This document shows positions 16,107 to 24,442 of a stretch of 58,373 nucleotides of DNA, one piece after another. Source of the stretch: Desulfobacterales bacterium. Lineage in GTDB: Bacteria; Desulfobacterota; Desulfobacteria; Desulfobacterales; JAHEIW01. The number at the start of each line of letters is the position of its first letter. The stretch's first letter is position 1. The stretch is from positions 1 to 58,373 of the forward strand of contig JAQYWI010000008.1 in assembly GCA_030145015.1 (NCBI GenBank). Direction: 5' to 3'. The position numbers were made by a program, and so were the translations under genes. The notes below the pieces were generated by a model, which was not told the DNA's origin, did no database searches, and worked only from the letters and a program-made list of their open reading frames with translations.

Positions 16107-18025
16107 AACGAATCTCCTATCAAGCGCCGCAATTCGGGCAGGGGTCTCGGGTTTTGCAAACGCGGAAGACTGCGCAGCAATTCATCAAGGGTGGTGACCC
16201 CGTCGGCAGCTTTAACAATTCCATCTTCCAGAAGCGTAATCAGATCGGTGGATTCGATGCTGATCTGACGAAGCGCTTTGCTCGTCCTGCGCTCTAAGAT
16301 GGCATCCCGGACCAATTCATCGATTATCAGCAACTCAAATATCCCGACGCGCCCTTTGTAACCGGTATGCTGGCAGTTGGCACATCCGCGGCCTTTACGA
16401 AGCTGGGTCCCGTTGATATCGTTAAGCGTGTAACCGATTCGTTGCAGCTCAGGGGTGGTGGATTTATAGGGTGCATTGCAGGACGGGCATACTTTTCGCA
16501 AAAGCCGTTGTGAAATGATACTGACCACCGTCGAGGCAATCATAAAGGGCTCGATATTCATATTCAGCAGCCGTATCAGCCCGCCGACACAGTCTTCGGT
16601 GTGAAATGTTGTCAGAACCTTGTGTCCTGTCAAAGCCGCCTGGACGGCAACTTCTGCGGAAAAATGATCACGGATTTCCCCGATGACGATAACATCGGGA
16701 TCCTGGCGCAGAATATGACGCAGCGTTTCTTCATAGGTTAACCCGATTTTGGGATTGATGGAACATTGGGATATACCGTCAATGACATACTCAACCGGTT
16801 CTTCTGCAGTAATGATACTCATTTGTGGATTTAAAATATGATGAAGGCAGCTGTATACCGTGGTGGTTTTCCCGGAACCGGTAGGCCCGGTAAACAAAAG
16901 TACGCCGCTGGGTAAATCCAGAGCTTCTTCAAGAAATCGTTGCAATATACGCGCGGACAAGCCGATATCTTCAACTTTACGCAACTGGCTGTGACGATTC
17001 AGAAGCCGCAGTACAATCTTTTCACCGTGCACCGTAACGTAAAAAGATGCGCGCAGGTCCAGCTGCCCATCCGGATGGTCAAAAAAGAAACGCCCACCCT
17101 GATGCCGGCGCTTTTCAGTAATATCAACCTCGCATAGGACCTTAATACGGCTGGCGACTGCGGGCGCAGTTTCCGGCGGGAAATCTTCGAAATGGGTCAA
17201 GACGCCATCTTGGCGAAAGCGAACGCGCAAATGATCGTTTAAGGGTTCGATATGAATATCGCTCGCATCTCTTTGGATGGCAACCAGTATGATATCATCG
17301 ACCAGTCTAACAATAAACTGTTCATCCATAGTCGAGATCTGCTTTTTCATTTCTCGGCGCCGGGCTTTCAACACCACCTCTTTAATGGCGCTTTTGCATG
17401 CGATGACAGGAATAATATTATCTCCGAATACCTGGCGGGCTGCCTGGTGATCTTCTTGATTCAAAGGATCGTCAAAGGCCACCATAATTTTGACACCATC
17501 CGCCCGAATCGGTAATAAATGATGCTTCTCATACCATTTCAGCGGAGCCCTGGCAAAAAGTTCGTGATCGATGGTGCTCCATTCAGGCGCAACATACGGC
17601 AGCCCATGCTGTAAAGAAAGGGTCTCCACCAGCACCGGTTCCTCGATGAGTTGATTATCGACAAGGATTTCACCAATTTTTCGTTTTGATTTTTCCTCTT
17701 TCTGAATCGCAAGAGCCAGGCGCAGATCGGACGCTTCGATATGCCCCATTTCCACCAAAAGGCCGCCAATGCGCATAGAAACGGGATTTTTTCGAAGGGC
17801 TGCCTTAATCTGCTCATCGGTGATAAATTCCAGTTCTTTGATTACCTGCAGCAATGGGCGCGAGGCTTCGAGCTTGGATTGCACGCGACGCGCATATTCG
17901 ACCTGCTTGTCGGTCAGGGAACCACTTTTCAACAAATGGTTTGCCAGATCAATGGATTCGTTCGCCCCGCTGTCCATCAGCTCAATTTGGCCTTCATCTG
18001 AATCCGAATATTTGTTTATTGCCAT
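16103..18025 (-). CDS. GspE/PilB-family secretion ATPase with MshEN-like domain
   Basis: Type II secretion/type IV pilus assembly ATPase family, about 640 residues. The N-terminal 170 residues contain the duplicated pattern RIGGLLVEMGHIEASDLRLA then KIGEILVDNQLIEEPVLVE, which resembles the MshEN c-di-GMP-binding motif. The ATPase core follows: Walker A GPTGSGKTTT near 382, the Asp box and Walker B region (QDPDVIVIGEIRD), and HTEDC. A four-cysteine zinc site, CPSC and CANC, lies near 510-550. Several starts are possible (TTG 18037, GTG 18034, ATG 18031, ATG 18025); 18025 has GGTGA at proper spacing. No other pilus or secretion genes are nearby, so the machine it drives is unknown. Confidence 0.88.
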   Translation of the reverse strand: MAINKYSDSDEGQIELMDSGANESIDLANHLLKSGSLTDKQVEYARRVQSKLEASRPLLQVIKELEFITDEQIKAALRKNPVSMRIGGLLVEMGHIEASDLRLALAIQKEEKSKRKIGEILVDNQLIEEPVLVETLSLQHGLPYVAPEWSTIDHELFARAPLKWYEKHHLLPIRADGVKIMVAFDDPLNQEDHQAARQVFGDNIIPVIACKSAIKEVVLKARRREMKKQISTMDEQFIVRLVDDIILVAIQRDASDIHIEPLNDHLRVRFRQDGVLTHFEDFPPETAPAVASRIKVLCEVDITEKRRHQGGRFFFDHPDGQLDLRASFYVTVHGEKIVLRLLNRHSQLRKVEDIGLSARILQRFLEEALDLPSGVLLFTGPTGSGKTTTVYSCLHHILNPQMSIITAEEPVEYVIDGISQCSINPKIGLTYEETLRHILRQDPDVIVIGEIRDHFSAEVAVQAALTGHKVLTTFHTEDCVGGLIRLLNMNIEPFMIASTVVSIISQRLLRKVCPSCNAPYKSTTPELQRIGYTLNDINGTQLRKGRGCANCQHTGYKGRVGIFELLIIDELVRDAILERRTSKALRQISIESTDLITLLEDGIVKAADGVTTLDELLRSLPRLQNPRPLPELRRLIGDSL

Positions 18026-18167
18026 GGTCATCACCAATGATATCGACAGGTTTCGGAAAAAACTTTAGGGTAATATTCGCTAAATATTTTGCTTGCAAAT
18101 GAGCGTGGTACCCATTATGATGCCACCCGAATTTCGACATTAACCATTTCAAAAAGAAGGTGAGACC

Positions 18168-18590
18168 ATGGCCAAGATATTTCGGCCAAGCACTCGCGAG
18201 GCCAGTATCCTATCCAAAATCGAATCCCAAAAAGAGCATGAGCGCAAACGCGCCATTAATGCCATCAAAGATTGTATTGATCCCCTATCCAATGCAATTG
18301 CGATGAAACTTGTAGACAACAATCTGGTGGAAACCACCAGCAAAAATTCGCTTGAAGAGCAAATCAAGAAGTGTCTCGAAAAATTGGGACGCGCCGATGA
18401 ATTTGAAATCGACTATCAAGTGGCACCCTTCCGAAACACCGTTCCCCAGCCCCATGTTGTCAGCTTATTTCTGACGGCCTTTGTCATTGAAAAGCTTATT
18501 AATCATAAAGACGTTGTCGATATTTTTGGATCGGACGAAGATATTTATTTAAGTATCCACCAGCAAGTTAAAAAACACCTGCTGGCCTAA
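18168..18590 (+). CDS. Unknown 140-residue protein, coupled to MBL nuclease
   Basis: Soluble, largely helical protein of 140 residues (MAKIFRPSTREASILSKIESQKEHERKRA...) with a basic N-terminal third and no signal peptide. I recognise no domain. The start follows AAGAAGGTGAG with good spacing. Its stop TAA overlaps the next gene's ATG by one base (TAATG), so both proteins are probably made together. A partner or regulatory role for the downstream nuclease-like protein is an inference. Confidence 0.72.
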   Translation: MAKIFRPSTREASILSKIESQKEHERKRAINAIKDCIDPLSNAIAMKLVDNNLVETTSKNSLEEQIKKCLEKLGRADEFEIDYQVAPFRNTVPQPHVVSLFLTAFVIEKLINHKDVVDIFGSDEDIYLSIHQQVKKHLLA

Positions 18591-19594
18591 TGCGTCCCCG
18601 TTTTCACCCCAGATTGATCAACGGGCCTTTTGATGACCCCGGTTTATACATTCCATTTCTTTTTGAAAACCGGGCAGTCCTATTTGACCTCGGCGATATC
18701 TATGCCCTTTCGCCCAAAGATATTCTCAAAATCAGTCACGTGTTTGTCACCCACACGCACATGGATCATTTTATCGGTTTCGACAGGCTCCTGCGACTTT
18801 TTCTGGGTCGCGAAAACCAATTGTCTGTGTACGGCCCACAGGGGTTTTTAAAAAACACCGAAGGCAAACTCTCCGGCTATGCCTGGAATCTGGTAGAAAA
18901 TTATCAATACCGTCTGACGCTGGAGCTGACCGAGGTCCATTCGGACCTTTTGATCACAAAAACCTACCGCTGCCGGGATAAATTTTTAGCTCGGGAAAAA
19001 ACGACCGAGCGCGCTTTCAATGGCGTGCTGCTCGAAGAAGCGGGGTTTCGCGTATCCGGCGTCATTTTGGACCACAGTCTTCCCTGTCTTGGATTTTCGA
19101 TTCATGAAAGATTTCATGTCAATATTGTGCGGGAGGGCCTGAGGGCTCTGGGACTTGAAACCGGCCCCTGGCTGTCGCGATTCAAGCAAGCCCTGTATCG
19201 CCAGATTGATCCGGATTCGGATTTTGAAGCTGAAATCGAAGGTCAACGACAAGGAAGACAATTCAAGCTCGGAGAACTCGCCGAAAAAATTGCACTGATT
19301 ACGCCGGGTGAAAAAATTGCTTACATTAGCGATGTGGCTCACAGTGATGCCAATATAGAGAAAATCGTTGAATTCGCCAAAGATGCCAGCCATCTTTTTA
19401 TCGAAGCCGCTTTTTTGGACAAAGACCGCGCCATGGCCAAAGAAAAGTTCCATCTCAGCGCCCGGCAGGCCGGTGAGCTGGCAGCCAAATCCGGTGCCAA
19501 ACAGTTTACGGTCTTCCATTTCTCCCCCCGCTACACAGGCCAGGAAAGTCTTCTGTATCAGGAAGCCGCCGAGGCATACGAAAACTTAAGCTGA
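18590..19594 (+). CDS. MBL-fold hydrolase, ribonuclease Z-like
   Basis: Metallo-beta-lactamase-fold protein of 334 residues. The zinc motif HTHMDHF lies near 55-61, followed by LLRLFLGRENQLSVYGPQGF, a pattern seen in tRNase Z-type proteins. Later ligands are likely the His in ILDHSLPCLGF, the Asp in AYISDVAH, and HFSPRYTG near the C-terminus. RNase Z matures tRNA 3' ends, but this protein lacks a clear exosite arm that I can identify and is somewhat divergent, so the substrate is uncertain. It is coupled to the unknown 140-residue gene by a one-base overlap. Confidence 0.8.
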   Translation: MRPRFHPRLINGPFDDPGLYIPFLFENRAVLFDLGDIYALSPKDILKISHVFVTHTHMDHFIGFDRLLRLFLGRENQLSVYGPQGFLKNTEGKLSGYAWNLVENYQYRLTLELTEVHSDLLITKTYRCRDKFLAREKTTERAFNGVLLEEAGFRVSGVILDHSLPCLGFSIHERFHVNIVREGLRALGLETGPWLSRFKQALYRQIDPDSDFEAEIEGQRQGRQFKLGELAEKIALITPGEKIAYISDVAHSDANIEKIVEFAKDASHLFIEAAFLDKDRAMAKEKFHLSARQAGELAAKSGAKQFTVFHFSPRYTGQESLLYQEAAEAYENLS

Positions 19595-19694
19595 CATAGG
19601 TCCTTTGTTTATTTACGGATCTATAACCCAAAAAAGGTAATCGATGGGGGGAGCTTTCAACTTCAATTAATTTTGGAATTTGGATTGCGGCCTG

Positions 19695-19760
19695 CGACGA
19701 GTCGTTCGACCCTGAGCCGTTCGGCCCTGAGCTCACGGCCGAAGGGCTCAGCCGAGTCGA
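19695..19760. repeat. Quasi-palindrome of CGTTCGACCCTGAG words
   Basis: GTCGTTCGACCCTGAGCCGTT and TCGGCCCTGAG on the left face ACGGCCGAAGGGCTCAGCCGA on the right, giving a GC-rich hairpin in the 254-bp spacer before the CocE-type gene. Confidence 0.65.
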
Positions 19761-19848
19761 TTGCATCAAACTCGAATTTTAGACACAATTGCCGCAACTG
19801 TCTTTAAATCCGAAATCCGAAATCTAAAATATGGAAAGGTCATTTGTT

Positions 19849-21504
19849 ATGGGGGCAGAAAAATTCGCAATTTCTTTCCGAAAAGGGTTGCCGCTTCTTA
19901 AAGGGAAATACCCCGGCTGCAATCCTCGGACTGTAGTAGAGTCAGGCATAAAATGTGAGTACGACGTCGCCGTCGAGATGCGTGACGGTGTAAAGATTTA
20001 TGTAGATGTATTTCGCCCCGACAAAGAGGGAAAATATCCTGTTCTGATTGCGTGGGCCCCCTATGGCAAGCATGGCCGCGTAAAGTATAAGTATTTTCCC
20101 GGGTGCGGCGTGTGCGACAGCGATCTTTCTAAGTTTGCGGTCTTCGAAGCAGCCGACCCTGTTTATTGGTGTGCAAAGGGTTATAGCGTTATAAATGTAG
20201 ATCCTCGCGGTTCCTGGGGTTCTGAGGGAGACCTGACATTACTCAGCGAACAGGAAGCAATGGATGGCTATGATCTGGTCGAATGGGCCGGGACCCAAAG
20301 CTGGAGTAACGCAAAAGTTGGAATGCATGGTGTTTCTTATCTGGCCTGGAGCCAGTGGAAGGTGGCGGCACTTAACCCGCCACACCTTGCAGCGATCAAC
20401 CCCTGGGAAGGTGTTTCCGATTTTTATCGCGAGCTAGCCTTTCACGGCGGTATCCCGGAAACGGAGTTTCTTGCCATGTGGCTGCCCAGCGTAAGTTTCT
20501 CAGCTGCGCGGGTGGAAGATTTATTAAAAATGGCTAAGGAACATACCCTGTTTGATGCATACTGGGCCGGTAAGAATGCCGATCTATCGAAGATAACGAT
20601 ACCCGTTTTTGCCGTGGCGAGCTGGGCGGACCATGGCCTGCACGCGCGGGGCACAATTGAAGGTTTCAAGAAAATTGCGTCAAAGGACAAGTGGTTATGG
20701 GTTCACGGACTTAAAAAATGGCAACATTTTTACCTAAACGTTGGCAAACAGAGACAATTTTTCGATATGTTTCTAAAGGGCATAGACAGCGAAGTAAAAT
20801 ACTGGCCCAAGGTTAAGCTGGAGATCAGGGAACAATTTTTTGTGGGGAATTCCAGGGGTGAAAACGAATGGCCCCCGGCACGCACACAATATACCAGGTT
20901 GTTCTTGAACGCCGGTGATGGCGGGTTGGGCAAGTCGCCCTTTGAAGAAGAAACCCGGATTCGGTATAACGTGGATGACATAAATGATAAAACTCAGAAT
21001 GCCCGGTTTGAATTCGAATTCGAGCAGAGAACCGAGTTGACCGGCTATATGAAGCTCAAGCTCTGGGTACAGGCGCATGGCAGCGATGACATGGATTTGT
21101 TTGTCGCCATCCAAAAAATTGACCGTTGCAACGAAATTGTCACTTTTCCTTACTTTAGCTGCCATGATGACGGCCCTGTCGCGCTTGGCTGGCTGAGAGT
21201 TTCTCATCGTGAACTCGATCAGGAGAAATCGACTTCCTATCAACCTTATTACAAGCACAAAAGAGAGCTAAAGTTAAAAGACGCTGAAATTGTCCCCGTA
21301 GAAATAGAGATCTGGCCTTCGGGTACCCTGTTTGAGCCCGGGGAGAAGCTGCGGATCGTGGTGCAGGGCAGTGATATCTATACCTACCCGGACGAAATGA
21401 ACTCCATCGGGCATAGGTCAACCGTAAACCGGGGAGCGCATGTTATTTACAGCGGCGGCAGGTACGATTCTCATCTTCTTGTACCGGTCATTCCAGCGAA
21501 TTGA
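19849..21504 (+). CDS. CocE/NonD-family hydrolase (X-Pro dipeptidyl-peptidase-like)
   Basis: Protein of 551 residues in the CocE/NonD acyl-hydrolase family (S15-like). The catalytic Ser is in GMHGVSYLAWSQ, the Asp probably in ASWADHGLHARGT and the His in KKWQHFYL. The C-terminal 200 residues form the family jelly-roll domain. I choose ATG 19849 (MGAEKF) because GGAAAGG lies at ideal distance; ATG 19831 is also in frame. There is no signal peptide. Substrates in the family range from peptides to esters such as cocaine. The nearby acyl-CoA ligase and enoyl-CoA hydratase suggest ester or acid catabolism, but this is weak inference. Confidence 0.85.
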   Translation: MGAEKFAISFRKGLPLLKGKYPGCNPRTVVESGIKCEYDVAVEMRDGVKIYVDVFRPDKEGKYPVLIAWAPYGKHGRVKYKYFPGCGVCDSDLSKFAVFEAADPVYWCAKGYSVINVDPRGSWGSEGDLTLLSEQEAMDGYDLVEWAGTQSWSNAKVGMHGVSYLAWSQWKVAALNPPHLAAINPWEGVSDFYRELAFHGGIPETEFLAMWLPSVSFSAARVEDLLKMAKEHTLFDAYWAGKNADLSKITIPVFAVASWADHGLHARGTIEGFKKIASKDKWLWVHGLKKWQHFYLNVGKQRQFFDMFLKGIDSEVKYWPKVKLEIREQFFVGNSRGENEWPPARTQYTRLFLNAGDGGLGKSPFEEETRIRYNVDDINDKTQNARFEFEFEQRTELTGYMKLKLWVQAHGSDDMDLFVAIQKIDRCNEIVTFPYFSCHDDGPVALGWLRVSHRELDQEKSTSYQPYYKHKRELKLKDAEIVPVEIEIWPSGTLFEPGEKLRIVVQGSDIYTYPDEMNSIGHRSTVNRGAHVIYSGGRYDSHLLVPVIPAN

Positions 21505-21679
21505 ACCGGCAGGCTCTGGATACCATGGGTAAATGTTACAAGCCTAGTTGAAAGATAGACACTCAACTAGGCCTTACGGGTTACTGGTTATTGGTTATTA
21601 GAATTCGATGGGAAGCTCATTATTTATTTCGATAAAGGGCGAGATATAAAATTAGATAGCATTCCTTTTATAAGATTAA

Positions 21680-21828
21680 TTAGAAGTGGTTTCAAAACCT
21701 CAGATCAGGTTCAAGGGCAAGGCGTCACGCGAATTGAAAACGGAGCGTACACGTAAGTACGTGAGTATTTCAATTTGCGGGACAACGCAGCCATTGGGCC
21801 TTAGATGGGGTTTTGAAACCACTTCTAA
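21680..21828. repeat. Family-2 palindromic MITE-like element, copy A (149 bp)
   Basis: The terminal inverted repeats are 20 bp and perfect: TTAGAAGTGGTTTCAAAACC at 21680-21699 and its complement at 21809-21828. Inside is a hairpin with arms TCACGCGAATTGAAA and TTTCAATTTGCGGGA around GAGCGTACACG...GTACGTGAG. The right end touches the ribosome-binding site of the acyl-CoA ligase gene. The rest of the 338-bp spacer (21505-21679) shows nothing else I can identify. Confidence 0.88.
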
Positions 21829-21842
21829 AGGAGGTGCCAGTT

Positions 21843-23405
21843 ATGTTCGGAACAACTGTTGACGTCTTAAGGAAGCAGGTAGACAGATCGCCTCTGAAAG
21901 AGTTTATCGTCGGCCCGGAGGGCAGCCTTACATACCGGGAGTATAATCAACAGGTGAACAGACTGGCCAACTGGCTTTCCGGGAAGGGTGTGCACAAAGG
22001 CGACAACGTTGGCCTGCTCATGTTAAACTGTACTGAACTTTATGTCGCCATTTTGGCGGTACATAAGTTGGGCGCCATCGCCAACCTGTGGAACTTCCGC
22101 TTAAGGGGTCGGGAAATTGGTTATCTGACTGAACACGTAAAGGCCAGGGCCGTTATTTTTAATTACGACTTTCTTAAAAATCTGGTGCTCAATAGCGAAA
22201 GCATCTTCCTGTGTGTGGGTGCGGCCGCAGAACTTCCGTCAAACGTGCATAATTTTGCGAAAATTGCCGAATCTCCCGATAGCGAACCCGTTGACAGCAG
22301 TCCAGAAGAAACGGACCTTGCATCCGTGATTTATAGTTCCGGCACGACCGGATATCCCAAAGGCGCCAGTTATACGCACACAACCCAATTGTGGTCCGCC
22401 ATTCAATATTGTTTGGAAATGGGGCTGGATCGCGGTAGGCGCGGAATAACCGCGGCTCCGGTAATTCATGGCGGTGCCACCAACTTCTTTATGGCTTACC
22501 TCTTTATCGGCGCTACATTTATAGACTCCGGCAGATACAATCCTGATCAGATTCTGCATCTGGTGTCTGATTACAAGGCCACCGAGCTAATGGCGGTACC
22601 GACCCAGATAATGCAATTGCTTGATCTGGCAGAACAAAAGAATTTATCCCGGGATCTCTTCGCAGCGCTCAGACTCATCCGTACGGCCGGTTCCCCCTAT
22701 CATAAAAGCATGGTCGAAAGGGTCCATAATGTGTTTGGTTGTCATCTGCTGAATACATTCGGGATGACCGAAAACTGCTCCAATACGGCCACCATGCATT
22801 CGGGCTTTGACCCCGAGGAGGCCTGGACGACTATCGGCAAATCCACTTATTTCTGGGACACCCGGGCAGTGGAAATCGATGAGGATGAGGCCAGGGCAGA
22901 TATGCAGGTTACGCCTCCCGGCAGGGGGCAACTCATTGTGAGGGGACCGCAAAATATTAGGCAGTATTATCTGTCTGAAAAAGCACCGATGTATGATGAC
23001 GGTTGGCTGTTTGCCAGGGACGTCGTCGATTTAAGTGATTCCGGTTGGATGCAAATCGTGGACCGGGTTGACGAAACCATTCTTAGCGGTGGAGAAAACA
23101 TTTATCCCCAGGAAGTGGAAATGTTTCTTAAAAAGCATCCGTTAATCGAGGACGCCGCCGTTATCGGCTTGCCTGATACAAAGTGGGGGGAGCGCGTAAT
23201 CGCGCTGATCATACGCAAGAGTGCAGAGTTGCAGGAAGGAGATATCGAAAAGTTCTGCCTGGAATCGGATGAATTGGCCCGCTACAAAAGGCCTCGTAAG
23301 GTGGTATTTGTCGAAGAACTCAGCAAAAACGTCTTTGGTAAACTTGAACGCTACAAGTTAAAAGAGCAGTACGGCTATCTGGCAGATCAGGCGCAAACAG
23401 AATAA
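21843..23405 (+). CDS. Acyl-CoA ligase (AMP-dependent synthetase)
   Basis: ANL-superfamily fatty- or aryl-acid CoA ligase, about 520 residues. The P-loop motif YSSGTTGYPKGA is near 166-177. Adenylate-binding motifs follow in TFGMTENCS and the hinge region DGWLFARDVVDLSDSGWMQI (near 386-405), then VDRVDETILSGGENIYPQEVE. The C-terminal catalytic Lys is probably in FGKLERYKL. ATG 21843 is preceded by AAAGGAGGTG, a near-perfect ribosome-binding site that directly abuts a palindromic element. The substrate is not deducible. It is convergent with the broken enoyl-CoA hydratase; 25 bp separate the two stops. Confidence 0.92.
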   Translation: MFGTTVDVLRKQVDRSPLKEFIVGPEGSLTYREYNQQVNRLANWLSGKGVHKGDNVGLLMLNCTELYVAILAVHKLGAIANLWNFRLRGREIGYLTEHVKARAVIFNYDFLKNLVLNSESIFLCVGAAAELPSNVHNFAKIAESPDSEPVDSSPEETDLASVIYSSGTTGYPKGASYTHTTQLWSAIQYCLEMGLDRGRRGITAAPVIHGGATNFFMAYLFIGATFIDSGRYNPDQILHLVSDYKATELMAVPTQIMQLLDLAEQKNLSRDLFAALRLIRTAGSPYHKSMVERVHNVFGCHLLNTFGMTENCSNTATMHSGFDPEEAWTTIGKSTYFWDTRAVEIDEDEARADMQVTPPGRGQLIVRGPQNIRQYYLSEKAPMYDDGWLFARDVVDLSDSGWMQIVDRVDETILSGGENIYPQEVEMFLKKHPLIEDAAVIGLPDTKWGERVIALIIRKSAELQEGDIEKFCLESDELARYKRPRKVVFVEELSKNVFGKLERYKLKEQYGYLADQAQTE

Positions 23406-23430
23406 TTTTCACTCTGTTGGCATTTTGAGT

Positions 23431-24276
23431 TCATTTTTTGCTGCCCGGTATCGGATCTCCGGAGTCACGCTCTGCAACAGCCTGTTTAAAGCCGACTTCC
23501 TCCGCGCGTTGCTTGAACCAGACACCTTCCGGGCTATGCCTGGCCATGCCGTCGAAAAGGGTGGCGATTGTCTGGCTGTTTGCCAGCCCCATATTTTCAT
23601 AAGCCTGGTTGACCAGCATTTTCATCATCATGAGCTGATTCTTGGGCACGCCTTTAATTCGATTCGTCAGCTGTTTAACGGTCTCATCCAATTCTTCTAA
23701 GGGCACCGACTGCAAAATAAGTCCCATTTCCTGCGCTTTGGTGCCGGATATGAGGTCTCCGGTAAATAGCATTTGTTTGGCCTTTTCCGCGCCCAATCGA
23801 TACACCCACATGGCTGTGGTCGGACAATCCCAAACGCGCGAAGTCGGATACCCAATCCGCGCTTTTTCATTCATAATAATAATGTCACAGCATAAAACCA
23901 TATCACTACCGCCGGCAACCGCATCGCCATGGACGCGCGCGATCACCGGTTTATGGCATCTTTAGATCGACATAAAGCTCTGCGTACAGCGGCTCATAAA
24001 ATTATAGTCAATCATGGGATCCCATGGCATTTCCTGGAACCCTGGATTGATCCCCGATTTCTCTGCGAAGGCCTTTAAATCATATCCACCACAAAAACCA
24101 CGGCCGGCGCCTGTCAGCACAACCACATGAACGGAATCATCATTATCGGCATGGCCAAAAGCCGCGGCGATATCTTCCGGCATGGTTTCACTGATGGCGT
24201 TAAAACGTTCAGGGCGATTCAAGGTGATCGTGGCGACTCGTTCCTTGGATTCATATAAAACGTCACCAAAATTCAT
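23431..24276 (-). pseudogene. Enoyl-CoA hydratase/isomerase broken by in-frame TAA
   Basis: Crotonase-family gene of about 281 codons. The first 104 residues (NRPERFNAIS; oxyanion-hole GRGFCGGYDLKAF) end at a TAA at 23962-23964. The same frame continues at once with RCHKPVIARVHGDAVAGGSDMVLC and runs to the normal C-terminus. Relatives have Trp just before RxxKPVIA, so the stop replaces TGG. There is no frameshift. Options are a recent pseudogene, a sequencing error, or two fragments that still associate. GGAGAAACC precedes the ATG, so the 5' part could still be translated. The second part could only start at GTG 23946. Confidence 0.85.
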
Positions 24277-24295
24277 AATCCGGTTTCTCCTTTAT

Positions 24296-24372
24296 TTTTA
24301 TAATAAAAGATGGAGCGCAGCGAAACCATAACTTTAGGCATTTTAGCTCATTTTAGTCACTTTAGGCACTTC
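24296..24372 (+). repeat. Family-1 repeat, copy 2 (core plus right arm)
   Basis: Contains TATAATAAAAGATGGAGCGC, CCATAACTTTAGGCATTTTA and GCTCATTTTAGTCACTTTA. The left arm is missing. It lies between manC and the broken hydratase gene. Confidence 0.8.
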
Positions 24373-24442
24373 TAGCTTTAGAGCACCGTCGGAAGTTTAC
24401 TTTCCTGCCTTTGAAGATAAACCGCTACTTTTGAGATCGCTT

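Noticed and set aside
16103..18037. Type IV pilus or type II secretion operon
   Set aside because: Only the ATPase is present; no pilC, pilin, secretin or prepilin peptidase gene is in the window.
23962..23964. Recoded stop (selenocysteine or pyrrolysine) in the enoyl-CoA hydratase
   Set aside because: The stop is TAA, not TGA or TAG, and the homologous position is Trp.
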